Shown here: positions 19,408-28,548 of the stretch, in pieces
How positions within the stretch are numbered: position 1 is the stretch's first letter
Layout: the number at the start of each line of letters is the position of its first letter
The notes under the pieces: generated by a model
Databases searched by the model: none
Told to the model about the DNA's origin: nothing
Seen by the model: the letters and a program-made list of their open reading frames with translations, nothing else
Translations under genes and position numbers: made by a program
Source: Altererythrobacter sp. ZODW24
GTDB lineage: Bacteria; Pseudomonadota; Alphaproteobacteria; Sphingomonadales; Sphingomonadaceae
Direction of reading: 5' to 3'
NCBI RefSeq assembly: GCF_003344885.1
Contig: NZ_CP031155.1
Span: 2,012,001-2,076,000, forward strand
DNA length: 64,000 nucleotides

Positions 19408-20301
19408 CTAAATGGCGGTTTGCTCGGTACGCTTGCGAGCGGCTATCCAGCAACCAAGCACGATCAGGACGGTGCCGGCAATTGTCGGTGCCGTTACGGC
19501 TTCTTTGAAAAACAGCCAGCCGAACAGGGCTGCCCATAGGAATCCGCTATATTCCAAGGGCACGAGTAGCTGGGCCTCGGCGCGGGCATAGGCCCAAGTA
19601 ATTGCCAACGCGCCAAATACTGTCAGCAAGGCGGCTGCGCCGATATTCGTCAGGGCGTCCACCCCCGGCAAGGTGAAAAACCACGGCGCGAAGACCGCCA
19701 GAACCACGGCGGCAACACCGCTGTGGAACACAGTCGCTTCGATTGGGCTGGAGACGAGCGCCTGCTTGCGGATCACGATGAAGTTGCAGGCATAGAGCAG
19801 CGCTGAGAAAAGCATTGCTGCGAGGCCCAGTAACGTATCATCGCTATAACTCTCGCCGCCAATCTGGCCGCTTACGATTACGATTGTGCCAGCCAGGCCC
19901 AATAGGGAGGCAATAACGGCTTTGCGTGAGATGACTTCACCCAGAAAGATTGCAGCGAGATACAAGGCTATCAACGGAGCAATGAATGAGATCGCGATTG
20001 CTTCGGCAATTGGCAGCTTGGTTAGCGCATAGAAGAAACTGAGCGCCATAAAGGCCGAGATGCTCCCGCGAAGCAGATGAAGTTTCAGCACCGATGGCGC
20101 AGGCCAGCGCCCGCCCAGCCCAAGCCAGACGGGCAAGATGATCGCGGTGCCAAAGATTGAACGCATCAAAGTCGCGCTATAAGCGCCCGCGAGCAGCGCG
20201 CCGCCTTTCATAAAGGCATCCATAAGCGAGAGACAGGCGACACCGAGCAACGCGGATGCGATCGGCATCATAGGATTGTCGCGGATGGAAGACGGTAGCA
20301 T
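19408..20301 (-). CDS. DMT superfamily permease (EamA domains)
   Basis: A 297-residue inner-membrane protein with ten predicted helices in two EamA repeats (about residues 15-145 and 160-290), as in the drug/metabolite transporter superfamily. Visible pieces are LHLLRGSISAFMALSFFYAL and PIAEAIAISFIAPLIALYLA, both typical of the first repeat, and VPLEYSGFLWAALFGWLFFK in the second. The exported substrate cannot be inferred. ATG at 20301 is used; internal ATGs ten residues in are possible. It is divergent from an L,D-transpeptidase gene. Confidence 0.87.
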   Translation of the reverse strand: MLPSSIRDNPMMPIASALLGVACLSLMDAFMKGGALLAGAYSATLMRSIFGTAIILPVWLGLGGRWPAPSVLKLHLLRGSISAFMALSFFYALTKLPIAEAIAISFIAPLIALYLAAIFLGEVISRKAVIASLLGLAGTIVIVSGQIGGESYSDDTLLGLAAMLFSALLYACNFIVIRKQALVSSPIEATVFHSGVAAVVLAVFAPWFFTLPGVDALTNIGAAALLTVFGALAITWAYARAEAQLLVPLEYSGFLWAALFGWLFFKEAVTAPTIAGTVLIVLGCWIAARKRTEQTAI

Positions 20302-20476
20302 TTAGTCCCCCTAGGTGCCGAAAATGCGTCCGTCACGCCTATTAAACTGGTGAGGTTCATCCTCCAGTCAGCCCAAAAACTTGATGATTGAACGTAATTG
20401 GCGGTATATTGATCGTCAGCTGCCCGGCGTGCGCAAATTTCGCGGGGTCTGGGGCTTTTAACCAAGGGTGCATTCA

Positions 20477-21826
20477 ATGTCGCTTAACTACCTTCAGAAG
20501 CTGGCGCTGGGCGCCGCCGTTCTTGTTGTTCCGGCGACAATCGCCGCGCAAGATGCTGGCGCGCCTGCGGATTTGCTGCCTACGCGGGAGATACCCACCC
20601 AGCTTTCTGCACCTGTGGTGCAGGAAACGACCGAGACCGTTCAGTCGACTTTTGCAGATGTGCAGAACTGGTCTGGCCCGCAGCTGGAGGCACTGCTGGG
20701 CTATATTGAGAATATCGCTGCTGAAGGGTTGAACCCGGCTGATTATGAGCCAGAAGTACTTCGCGCTGCTATGGAAACAGGTACTGCGGGCGAAGTGAAT
20801 GCCGCTGCCAGCACAAGTTTCGGCTGGTTGGTCGAGGATTTGCGTGACGGACGCACGCCCATGAAGGCGCGTAAACAGTGGTTCGTGGTTGATCCCGACG
20901 CTGACGTGATGCCTACGAATGCGTTGATGGCTCGCGCGTTGCTCACGAATGAAGTGGCTGGAGTGTTGGAAGGCCTCAACCCGACCCATCCTGACTATGC
21001 CCGACTGAAAACTGAGCTGGCAACCGCTACTGACGTCAAGCGCGTGGCGAAGATTCGAGCGAATATGGATCGCTGGCGCTGGCTCGCCCACGATCTGGGT
21101 CCGCAATATCTTATCACCAATGTGCCGGAATATCAGTTGCGCCTGACGGTGAATGACAAGATCATCCGCACCTATAAGACCATCGTCGGCAAACCGGGCC
21201 GTACCGCGACCCCGCAGTTGGCCGAAACGGTCGAAGGCGTAGTTTTCAATCCGACTTGGACTGTTCCGCAGTCGATCGTGAAGGGTGAGGGCCTCGGCAA
21301 TAAGGTGCTGAACAACCCCACATGGGCCCGGCGCGCTGGGTATAAGGCGACCAAAGGCGCAAATGGCTGGATTTCAGTGGTGCAGCAACCTGGACCGAGC
21401 AATTCGCTTGGCCGGATGAAACTCGACATGCCCAATCGTCACGCAATCTTCCTACATGACACGCCGTCACGCGGCCTGTTCAATAACAAGAACCGTGCGC
21501 TCAGCCATGGCTGCATCCGTACCGAGCGTGCGCTAGAATTGGCGATTACGGTTTCTATCTTAGGTGGAGCGGCAAATGCTGACGAAGCTGTCGGGATCTC
21601 GACCTCGGGCAAATACACCCGCGTTCCGGTGAAGAAGACTATGCCGGTCTACATCACCTATTTCACCATGGCGCAGGACATTAACGGCAAGCTATCGAAC
21701 TTCGCGGATATTTATGGCCGCGATGCGCCAGTGCTGGCGAGCTTCGAGAAGCCGCGTGAGATAAACCGTCCGCGTGTCACGAGCGAAGAAGCGGTCGAAA
21801 TTATCGATGATATGAAGACCACCTGA
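20477..21826 (+). CDS. L,D-transpeptidase, YcbB/LdtD-like (YkuD domain)
   Basis: Predicted periplasmic peptidoglycan cross-linking enzyme of 449 residues. It has an N-terminal signal (LALGAAVLVVPATIAAQ), a helical scaffold region resembling the YcbB N-terminal domain (residues about 50-200), and a YkuD catalytic domain from about residue 215. Catalytic residues are in the block IFLHDTPSRGLFN followed by RALSHGCIR, with the nucleophile at about C346. The long insertion typical of LdtD lies between these. ATG at 20477 follows AAGGG. L,D-transpeptidases make 3-3 crosslinks or attach proteins, and are resistant to most penicillins. It is convergent with a second L,D-transpeptidase-type gene. Confidence 0.9.
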   Translation: MSLNYLQKLALGAAVLVVPATIAAQDAGAPADLLPTREIPTQLSAPVVQETTETVQSTFADVQNWSGPQLEALLGYIENIAAEGLNPADYEPEVLRAAMETGTAGEVNAAASTSFGWLVEDLRDGRTPMKARKQWFVVDPDADVMPTNALMARALLTNEVAGVLEGLNPTHPDYARLKTELATATDVKRVAKIRANMDRWRWLAHDLGPQYLITNVPEYQLRLTVNDKIIRTYKTIVGKPGRTATPQLAETVEGVVFNPTWTVPQSIVKGEGLGNKVLNNPTWARRAGYKATKGANGWISVVQQPGPSNSLGRMKLDMPNRHAIFLHDTPSRGLFNNKNRALSHGCIRTERALELAITVSILGGAANADEAVGISTSGKYTRVPVKKTMPVYITYFTMAQDINGKLSNFADIYGRDAPVLASFEKPREINRPRVTSEEAVEIIDDMKTT

Positions 21827-21844
21827 TTAGGTCTGGTTTGAGGT

Positions 21845-22573
21845 TTACAGTCCTGGGGGTAGAATGCCGCCAACGCGCGGCTCTGCGTCCAGCTCTGGCA
21901 GTTTGATCGGCGGAGGCGGCGGTGTGACTATGCTGCCGTCTTCGGCCAAGCCGAGCTTGTCAGCGTAGATCAGCCGCCCGCCTGACAGATTCCAAAGCGC
22001 CTCGCGGAAGTTTTCTGGCCCCATTGCAAAACAGCCATTGGAGCGGCCAAGCCGGCCCCATTTTTCAACATGGCTCTTCTTCGCGTAATTGGCAGCATGC
22101 GCCACAATCAGGCGGTCGAGCGCCGCGCTATTGTCGGGGTTTAGCCCGCCCAAGCGGATCGAAGTGCCGTAGCGGCCCTTGTACCATTCCCACGTTACAT
22201 AGGCCCCGCGACTGGTTGCGTTGGAGCCATAGGTGTTGGAGAAATTGTTGAGCCAACCATCATGTTCGGGGTCTGACCCTGTGCCGTGGCTCACCAGAAA
22301 AGAGCGGATTTCGTTCTTTTCCAGATTAACGAAATGGAACCGTTCTTTGGACGAATGGACACCGAAATCGGCAATTCCGACTAAATCCTTGCGCCAGATG
22401 GCTTCGCCAGCTTTCTCGAGCTCACGTTTGGCGATTTCGAATAGCTTCGCGTCGCGCGCGCCATAGCCCTTCGCCTGAGCAAAAGCCCGGACAGGCAGGG
22501 CGGCGCCTGCGCTTAGCGCCAAAGCGCCTTTGATAATGCTGCGGCGGGGGAGAGTGGTCACTTTTTCAGTCAT
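21845..22573 (-). CDS. L,D-transpeptidase catalytic-domain protein (YkuD_2 family, PF13645 type)
   Basis: A 242-residue secreted protein with a basic-RR signal (LPRRSIIKGALALSAGAAL), possibly Tat-type. The body carries the YkuD_2 pattern: FLVSHGTGSDP with H96, and GRLGRSNGCFAMGPENF with the probable nucleophile C181. It ends in a Pro-rich tail that includes a run of five prolines. The family is related to, but distinct from, canonical L,D-transpeptidases and is often called murein L,D-transpeptidase catalytic domain protein. Its reaction on peptidoglycan is likely but not proven. It converges on the YcbB-like gene with only an 18-base gap. Confidence 0.85.
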   Translation of the reverse strand: MTEKVTTLPRRSIIKGALALSAGAALPVRAFAQAKGYGARDAKLFEIAKRELEKAGEAIWRKDLVGIADFGVHSSKERFHFVNLEKNEIRSFLVSHGTGSDPEHDGWLNNFSNTYGSNATSRGAYVTWEWYKGRYGTSIRLGGLNPDNSAALDRLIVAHAANYAKKSHVEKWGRLGRSNGCFAMGPENFREALWNLSGGRLIYADKLGLAEDGSIVTPPPPPIKLPELDAEPRVGGILPPGL

Positions 22574-22648
22574 CCATCATGCCATATCATGTGCTGCCTG
22601 CTCTAAGTCTGAACGTGCGCGCCTGCAAGTCGAACCGTCGGAAACCCC

Positions 22649-23242
22649 TCAGGTACCAAGCGTCATCTTGTCGCCTTCGACCCGCATCCCGCCCACTTGC
22701 TTCAAGAAGGATTGGCCGAGCAGTGAAACGTCGAGGCCTTCGGGGATGATGACGGCGTCGACATTGCTGGCCTGCAAATCGCCTATCCTGACCGATGCGA
22801 GTGTCACATTCGTCCCCATCACTGTGCCGCTGGCTCCGCGTCCGATGGGGCGAATGTCATATTCGTCCCAGTCCAGGCCCATGTCGCGGGCATCGTCACC
22901 CGTCAGCGCAACTATGCTGGCCCCAGTATCGACCATCACACGGAAATCACGAGAGTCGATCGTCGCGTTGGCATAGAAATGACCGTCGCGTTCGCGAGAT
23001 AGAATGTGGTCAGAACGGGAGGATGAACCACCGCGGGCTTCACTAACACGTGCGCCGCCGCGGGCAAGCATGCGCTTGTTGGAGCCCGAATTCTTGCCCC
23101 AATCAGCGCCGCCGCCATAGGTTTTGGTGGGCTGGGCCTCCGGCGCAGACTGCTGGCCCGGCGCCGGCGCACTGGAAACCGCCCAGACCATCGGTCCAAG
23201 CACTAGCAGCGCGATAAACGCGGTTGGCACAGGTTTGAGCAT
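22649..23242 (-). CDS. Membrane-anchored retropepsin-like aspartic protease (TIGR02281 type)
   Basis: A 197-residue protein: an N-terminal hydrophobic anchor (FIALLVLGPMVWAV), a Gly/Ser-rich linker to about residue 75, then a single retropepsin-like domain. The active-site triad appears as VDTGAS at residues 104-109 (catalytic D105), and the matching hydrophobic-Gly segment as SLLGQSFL. One domain means it must dimerise to form an active site, as in viral proteases. Substrates in alphaproteobacteria are mostly unknown. It lies upstream of the YkuD_2 gene on the same strand and divergent from a lipoprotein gene. Confidence 0.88.
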   Translation of the reverse strand: MLKPVPTAFIALLVLGPMVWAVSSAPAPGQQSAPEAQPTKTYGGGADWGKNSGSNKRMLARGGARVSEARGGSSSRSDHILSRERDGHFYANATIDSRDFRVMVDTGASIVALTGDDARDMGLDWDEYDIRPIGRGASGTVMGTNVTLASVRIGDLQASNVDAVIIPEGLDVSLLGQSFLKQVGGMRVEGDKMTLGT

Positions 23243-23319
23243 CGGCCCGGCAATACTCCATGCAGTTTAACGCGGGGTAAAGTCTGGCGCGAGGCGTGTT
23301 TGGGCGGTATTCAGGCCAA

Positions 23320-23847
23320 ATGAAGCACCTGACCATCCTTGCCGCCGCCGGTTTGCTGGTATCATGCGCAGAAGCTACTGAAGAGCCCATGGCGGCCGTT
23401 CCGCCGGTGTCTGGGGCTGCAGAGGCAGGCCCGAGGCCTGCGCTACTGCCAACCACCCGAAAGCCCGCATCGCCTCCGCTGATCCTGGATCAGACCAAAG
23501 CCACAATGCTGCGCGAAAACACCGGCATTACCCTTCAATGGATCGACTGGGACGAACGCGGCCAAGTGAAGGTCACCGTGAAGGAGAATGGTGTCTGGCT
23601 GCTCTCCGGTGTGCAAACGGGCTCGGGGCCGGGCACGGTCATACTCAATGGGGTCGTTACTGAAATCGGTAGCGATTACTTCCTGCTCGACGGGTTGGTG
23701 TCGATTGTGGACACCCCCGACATCGGCCGAGGATGCAGCGACCGCAAGGTCTGGCGCTTTGGCATTACGCAAGGCCGGCAATATTGGCGTCTGCGCGAAT
23801 TTGAATGGTGCGACGGTCTGACCGACTACATCGACATCTATTTCTGA
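23320..23847 (+). CDS. Lipoprotein of unknown function
   Basis: A 175-residue protein I cannot assign to a family. It has a lipoprotein signal with Cys at about residue 16 (LLVSC), a Pro/Ala-rich linker to about residue 50, then a compact domain with several short beta-like segments (LQWIDWDERGQVKVTVKENG, GTVILNGVVTEIG, DYFLLDGLVSIVD) and a few cysteines. The C-terminus (LREFEWCDGLTDYIDIYF) looks like a conserved edge. ATG at 23320 is preferred over an upstream ATG at 23296. It is isolated on the plus strand between minus-strand genes. Confidence 0.72.
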   Translation: MKHLTILAAAGLLVSCAEATEEPMAAVPPVSGAAEAGPRPALLPTTRKPASPPLILDQTKATMLRENTGITLQWIDWDERGQVKVTVKENGVWLLSGVQTGSGPGTVILNGVVTEIGSDYFLLDGLVSIVDTPDIGRGCSDRKVWRFGITQGRQYWRLREFEWCDGLTDYIDIYF

Positions 23848-23877
23848 CGCCGCTCAGGGTAGCGGATAGGTTACCAG

Positions 23878-24345
23878 CTACTCAAAAATGGCACCTTCGC
23901 TGCGACTGGCTGTGTTGCGCCAGGTGCCTGCGGTGTCTGCATTGAGCAGTGTTCCATCCGGTGACAGGATAAGCACCGTAGGCGTGCCGACCACTTCTTC
24001 GACGCCAAAACGCTGGGCGATGTCGATATTTCGGCCCTTATCGCCTTGGGGATAACCGACGTCGACATAGGCTGTCTCAAACCGCTCAGCGAGCATTGCC
24101 TGAAAGCGCGGTGTTTCCATCCAACCGGCAAAGGCGCGGCTATCGTGGCACCAGTTCGCGCCCAGCACGACCAGTACATTGCGGCCCTTTGCGTTCGCTC
24201 GTTCAAGCGCGGCATCGACTTCCGCACTTGCGTCACTCTCGGCGCTATATGCCCTAACTTCCGGGTGTGCGCTTTGTGCAGAACTGGTGGCGCAGCCGCT
24301 GAGTGCTAGAGCGGCCAGTAGCAGACTAAATCCAAGTGCTCTCAT
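23878..24345 (-). CDS. Thioredoxin-fold lipoprotein with CxxS active site
   Basis: A 155-residue predicted lipoprotein (lipobox LALSGC, Cys 18) with a thioredoxin-like domain: NVLVVLGANWCHDSRAF with C66-H-D-S69, then YVDVGYPQGDKGRNIDIAQR and the cis-Pro region VVGTPTVLILSPDGTLL. The second cysteine of a classical CxxC is replaced by Ser, so it may work through mixed disulfides or as a thiol-based holdase rather than as an oxidoreductase. Its start overlaps the stop of the upstream flavoprotein gene by four bases (ATGA), placing it last in the ispG operon. Confidence 0.85.
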   Translation of the reverse strand: MRALGFSLLLAALALSGCATSSAQSAHPEVRAYSAESDASAEVDAALERANAKGRNVLVVLGANWCHDSRAFAGWMETPRFQAMLAERFETAYVDVGYPQGDKGRNIDIAQRFGVEEVVGTPTVLILSPDGTLLNADTAGTWRNTASRSEGAIFE

Positions 24346-25793
24346 CGCTGCTGATGTTCGGCCTGCGCTGCGACTGCGAGGCGCTGAAGCCCGGGCATTC
24401 CGACCGCGATTGCTTCCTGAAATCCGCCCATGACAGCCAGTTTTGGACTGCCTTCCGCCATCAGCTTGGCGACGGTGCTACCAGTTGGATCAAGGCGAAT
24501 CTTGGCTAGCCACGCGCTGATCTTCGGGTTCTGCGACCATGCCCCTCGGTTCATGAAATTGGTCAACATGCCAAGCGGATAGGTGTTTGGTGTGTCCGTG
24601 AGTGGCGCGGGTGTGCCGAGCGCATTCTTGGTCGCATCATCGTCAAAGTGAACTTCGAGGAAAGCGCTGATCGCTGCGCTCAGTGTTACGAGCGGAACGT
24701 GCAGCGGCTGCAAGGTAATCGTGTCGCCGCGGAATTGCGGCCCATGTACGCGATCTTCGGTAAAGGGTACGGCAGTGGCGGTGCAATCAATGAACATTGC
24801 GTCTTCGGGGACCGTTTCTTCGCCGCTCGCAAAGGTCATCTTACCCGGTTCGATTGCGGAGACACGGCCATGACGGATGACATTCTTGATCTGGCGCAGC
24901 AGGTCGACTTCGCCTTCGGAGATCGTGGCGTAATGGAACATCTCCGGCTTCACGTCGGGATCAATCCGCAGCATGTACCCGTCGCGGCCAAGAATCTCGA
25001 ACATCTCGTCGCCGGTTTCCGCTTCCGCTGCTGCTTTCAGCTGTGCGATCTGGTTCTTGACCACGTCTTCAAAGAAATCAGGGCCGGGCTGGGTATAGGT
25101 GCGGTTGATCAGCCAAGAATCACGCGGGCGCACCCAAGAGATATTGTCAGGATCAACGCCTGCCTCGAGCAGCCACACGCCGGCATCCATCGCGGTCTTA
25201 CCCGCACCGACGATCACGTAATGGCTCGGCAAATCATCGCTGCGCATCCACAGATCAGGCAGCTCGCCCGGGATCACCAGCGGAGTACCGTCAGCGACGG
25301 CATACTGGCGCTTATGCGTGGCAGGCACTGACGTTTTGTAGAAAGTACCGTCGACGACTTTGCGGCGGATTTTTACAGTAGTCTCCTTGCCCGAGAGGAT
25401 CGACTTGAATGTGCCGACCATATCGTCATCCTTGCCGAGATATTCTGACAAGGGATGATAGCTGACGCGGCCGCTCGGCAAAAAACGCCGGTTCATCAAA
25501 TGCGAGAAGTAGGCTGAAACCTCGGTTCCACTCGCAAGCGGGAAGAGGCCCTTGTTAGGCCCGTGATCGTCCACAACATCGTCGCCGAAACCCATCGAAT
25601 TGACGCCGTAGAAAGCTGATGGCTGGTGCAGCGCGACGAAGGAGTACGCGTCATTCCAATGCCCGCCGGGCTTTGCGTGCATATCGACAATCGTCACATG
25701 ACAATCAGGATCTTCGTCGAGCAGCGTATCAACAAAAGCGAGGCCGACTGCGCCGGCGCCAATGACAAGGTAGTCTGTTTCGATTACGGACAT
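24342..25793 (-). CDS. FAD/NAD(P)-binding flavoprotein, monooxygenase-like
   Basis: A 483-residue protein with an N-terminal dinucleotide fold (DYLVIGAGAVGLAFV), then GHWNDAYSFVALHQPSAFYG, and a second nucleotide motif YVIVGAGKTAMDAGVWLLEA about residue 200. This arrangement resembles flavin monooxygenases and related FAD/NAD(P) proteins, but the usual FMO fingerprint is not clear, so the substrate is unknown. It sits between an AT-rich unassigned gene (directly adjacent, TAG-ATG) and the CxxS thioredoxin-fold gene (4-base overlap), downstream of ispG. Confidence 0.8.
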   Translation of the reverse strand: MSVIETDYLVIGAGAVGLAFVDTLLDEDPDCHVTIVDMHAKPGGHWNDAYSFVALHQPSAFYGVNSMGFGDDVVDDHGPNKGLFPLASGTEVSAYFSHLMNRRFLPSGRVSYHPLSEYLGKDDDMVGTFKSILSGKETTVKIRRKVVDGTFYKTSVPATHKRQYAVADGTPLVIPGELPDLWMRSDDLPSHYVIVGAGKTAMDAGVWLLEAGVDPDNISWVRPRDSWLINRTYTQPGPDFFEDVVKNQIAQLKAAAEAETGDEMFEILGRDGYMLRIDPDVKPEMFHYATISEGEVDLLRQIKNVIRHGRVSAIEPGKMTFASGEETVPEDAMFIDCTATAVPFTEDRVHGPQFRGDTITLQPLHVPLVTLSAAISAFLEVHFDDDATKNALGTPAPLTDTPNTYPLGMLTNFMNRGAWSQNPKISAWLAKIRLDPTGSTVAKLMAEGSPKLAVMGGFQEAIAVGMPGLQRLAVAAQAEHQQR

Positions 25794-26645
25794 CTATTTG
25801 CCTTCCTCAGTTGGCCTAATCAGTTCTCTATCCCATTCAAACAAGCGACCATCAATTGATGCATCTAAATTCAGTTCGACAAGCCCGGATTCGGAGTAGT
25901 TTCCGCCGTCGTCGCTTGCACTCCAGGAAGTTGTTTGGAGGCCACGCCATGGCCCGCGTTGTCGAATGTAACAATTAGTCGAAAAATGAAATGTAATTCC
26001 TGTATGAAAACAGTGCATTGGGATATTTTTATCTGTAACGGTGTTCTTGTGACCCCGCTTTCCATACTGTTTACGTGTTTCGAGATAGTCACTTGGATCA
26101 ATCTCAACAAAACGTTTTGGTATGGGGTAAGATTCATCAGAATTGAGTGTTCGCGAGCGGATGTCAAACGCTGACGAACCCGCAAACTCCAAGAAGGTAA
26201 CCTGGCCGTTAAAGAAGGTGAAACGGTGAATTTCGAAATCACGCTTTGTCTGTATTTCACAATCTTTGGCTCGGAAAATCGTCCACCGATGCAGTAAGTA
26301 TAAGCCTTGGTTTCCCGATCTAAAAAGCCAAAATTCTGAATTGGTTTGGTCAGGCATTGTCGGGGGGAAGTTACGAGGGTCGCTCATACGAACCGTAGTT
26401 TCACATCGTTTGGACGGTGGAAGGACTATCTCGCCATCGGCGATGTAGAAACGGTCGTCTGCAAAATAGCCGTGAAGATAAAGGCCACTGACGGGTGCTG
26501 GCGGCAGATAGTCATCGGAAGACGAGTATGTATCATCACTTTCAAGCTCCCATCCGTTCGGAACTCCCAAAGGATCGCTGGCGTAAGCGGTTGATGAAAT
26601 ACTAAATATCGCAACCAAAATTATCGGAGTAGTCTTTTGTATCAT
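25794..26645 (-). CDS. Secreted protein of unknown function, AT-rich gene
   Basis: A 283-residue protein with a clear signal peptide ([15 protein letters not shown]) and no domain I recognise. The mature part has several aromatic residues and about five cysteines, including FRAKDCEIQ and FSTNCYIRQ. The DNA is clearly richer in A and T than its neighbours and uses rarer codons, suggesting acquisition from elsewhere. Even so its ATG overlaps the ispG stop by four bases (ATGA) and its stop directly abuts the next start, so it is translationally coupled within the operon. It may have been captured after the operon formed. Confidence 0.7.
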   Translation of the reverse strand: MIQKTTPIILVAIFSISSTAYASDPLGVPNGWELESDDTYSSSDDYLPPAPVSGLYLHGYFADDRFYIADGEIVLPPSKRCETTVRMSDPRNFPPTMPDQTNSEFWLFRSGNQGLYLLHRWTIFRAKDCEIQTKRDFEIHRFTFFNGQVTFLEFAGSSAFDIRSRTLNSDESYPIPKRFVEIDPSDYLETRKQYGKRGHKNTVTDKNIPMHCFHTGITFHFSTNCYIRQRGPWRGLQTTSWSASDDGGNYSESGLVELNLDASIDGRLFEWDRELIRPTEEGK

Positions 26646-27763
26646 CCGGCGTTGGTCATGTTTGCTTCTGCATCTAATTCCGCCGCCTTGGCTTCCACCA
26701 GCTCGACAATGTGATCGAGCATATCGTCTGATTGCACCGTGTGGTCGGTCACGCCCGAAAGGTAGACCATATGCTTGCCATTGCCGCCGCCTGTCAGGCC
26801 GATATCGGTTTCGCGCGCTTCGCCGGGGCCGTTAACTACGCAGCCGAGAACCGAGAGTGATAGCGGGGTTTTGATGTGTTCAAGCCGCTTCTCAAGCGCT
26901 TCGACAGTGCGGATCACGTCGAAACCCTGCCGCGAGCAGCTAGGGCAGGAAACTACACGGACACCGCGCGTGCGCAGGCCCAGCGCCTTGAGCATTTCAA
27001 AGCCGACTTTCACTTCCTGCTCTGGCTCTGCCGACAGCGATACGCGGATCGTGTCGCCGATGCCCGCCCACAGCAGGTTGCCCATGCCGATGCTGGATTT
27101 GACCGTGCCGCCGATCAACCCGCCTGCCTCGGTAATGCCAAGATGCAGCGGGCAGTCCACGGCGTCAGCTAGCTGCTGATAGGCTGCGACGGCGAGGAAC
27201 ACATCGCTGGCCTTCACCGCGACCTTATATTCGTGAAAGTCGTGGTCCTGCAGCAGTTTGATATGGTCGAGCGCGCTTTCGACTAGCGCTTCGGGGCAGG
27301 GCTCGCCGTATTTTTCGAGTAAGTCCTTCTCGAGGCTGCCGGCATTCACACCGATCCGGATCGCGCAGCCATTTGCTTTCGCGGCGCGGACCACTTCGGC
27401 GACGCGCTCGCTTGATCCGATATTGCCGGGATTGATCCGCAGGCAGGCAGCACCCGCATCAGCGGCTTCGAGGGCACGTTTGTAGTGGAAGTGGATGTCA
27501 GCAACCAGCGGGACGCGCGCGGCCTTAGCAATTTTGCCGAAGGCGGCGGTACTTTCCTGATCAGGGCAGGACACGCGGATAATGTCAGCTCCGGCATCTT
27601 CGCAGCGGCGGATCTGGTCGATTGTGGCGACTGCGTCCGACGTCAAAGTGTTGGTCATCGTTTGCACCGTAATCGGGGAATCGCCGCCGACAGGAACTGC
27701 GCCAACCATGATCTGCCGGCTTTTGCGGCGATCAATATCGCGCCAAGGTCTGATAGAGGACAT
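26642..27763 (-). CDS. ispG: 4-hydroxy-3-methylbut-2-enyl diphosphate synthase (flavodoxin/ferredoxin) IspG
   Basis: Penultimate step of the MEP isoprenoid pathway: reductive ring opening of MEcPP to HMBPP using a [4Fe-4S] cluster. The 373-residue protein shows the TIM-barrel start ([20 protein letters not shown]), [29 protein letters not shown], and the cluster cysteines in [13 protein letters not shown] and [19 protein letters not shown]. It heads a minus-strand operon with the AT-rich secreted protein, the flavoprotein and the thioredoxin-fold lipoprotein; no obvious biochemical reason links these to isoprenoids. Confidence 0.97.
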   Translation of the reverse strand: MSSIRPWRDIDRRKSRQIMVGAVPVGGDSPITVQTMTNTLTSDAVATIDQIRRCEDAGADIIRVSCPDQESTAAFGKIAKAARVPLVADIHFHYKRALEAADAGAACLRINPGNIGSSERVAEVVRAAKANGCAIRIGVNAGSLEKDLLEKYGEPCPEALVESALDHIKLLQDHDFHEYKVAVKASDVFLAVAAYQQLADAVDCPLHLGITEAGGLIGGTVKSSIGMGNLLWAGIGDTIRVSLSAEPEQEVKVGFEMLKALGLRTRGVRVVSCPSCSRQGFDVIRTVEALEKRLEHIKTPLSLSVLGCVVNGPGEARETDIGLTGGGNGKHMVYLSGVTDHTVQSDDMLDHIVELVEAKAAELDAEANMTNAG

Positions 27764-27829
27764 ACCCCTCTATAGGGGCAAGCTGTTGCGGGTGAAAGAC
27801 ATCGTGTAACGAAGCATGGAATCAATGAG

Positions 27830-28542
27830 GTGCGGAACTTGCATAATACAACGCAAATAGACGTAGCGAACGAATTGGCCGACAATGAAACCCCGCTGCT
27901 GTTCGGCCGTGTGTTCGATGGTAAAGGCGGCGGACGCGTGATTGATTGGGTCGAGGCGAAGACATGGCAGCCCACTGGTCCAGACGAAGTTCTGTGGGTG
28001 CATTTGCGCCGTGTTGCTCCGGGCTTGCAGGCATGGCTGGAGGAATTTCTTGATATCCCTGAGCCAACCGCGGAATTGATGGTGTCGAACGCAACCCGTC
28101 CGCGGGCATTTCATGAGGGCAACGCGCTGGTCGCGATACGCTAGCGCTAAAACGGCATATGTTGCCTCAGCATGAGGCTTTGGAGAAGATTTCCCGCGAT
28201 GCGCCGGCATGGTTCGAGGACCACGACCGCCGCGAGATTGCCGAGACGATCGACCGCTTGCGTCGCTACCTTGACGATCTGGATATCAGCAAGGAAAGCG
28301 CGCTGGTGTTGCAGGATGATATTCGTGGCCGCGCTTTGGCCCGTTCCGACCGGACGAATTATCTGCTGACGATTGTCGCGGCGATATTCCTGCCTTTGGG
28401 GTTTTTGACCGGTTTAATGGGCATCAATGTTGGCGGAATGCCGGGCGTCGATAATCCCGATGCGTTCTGGATTGTGGTGGCGGGGTGCACTTTCATCCTG
28501 GCGTTTTTGCTGCTGCTCTTCAAAATGTGGAAGTGGCTCTAA
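27830..28542 (+). pseudogene. zntB: zntB/CorA-family metal transporter, internally deleted and frameshifted
   Basis: Two pieces of one CorA/ZntB-type divalent metal transporter are fused out of frame. The first, from a GTG at 27830, covers the N-terminal cytoplasmic part (DEVLWVHLRRVAPGLQAWLE, then TRPRAFHEGNALVAIR) and stops at TAG near 28144. The second frame begins about 28140 with ALKRHMLPQHEALEKISRDA and runs to 28542 through two membrane helices with the GIN motif (LTGLMGINVGGMPG). The family normally has about 100 more residues between these pieces, so roughly 300 bp have been lost plus a frame change. The product should be non-functional. Confidence 0.85.
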
Positions 28543-28548
28543 CTCTCG

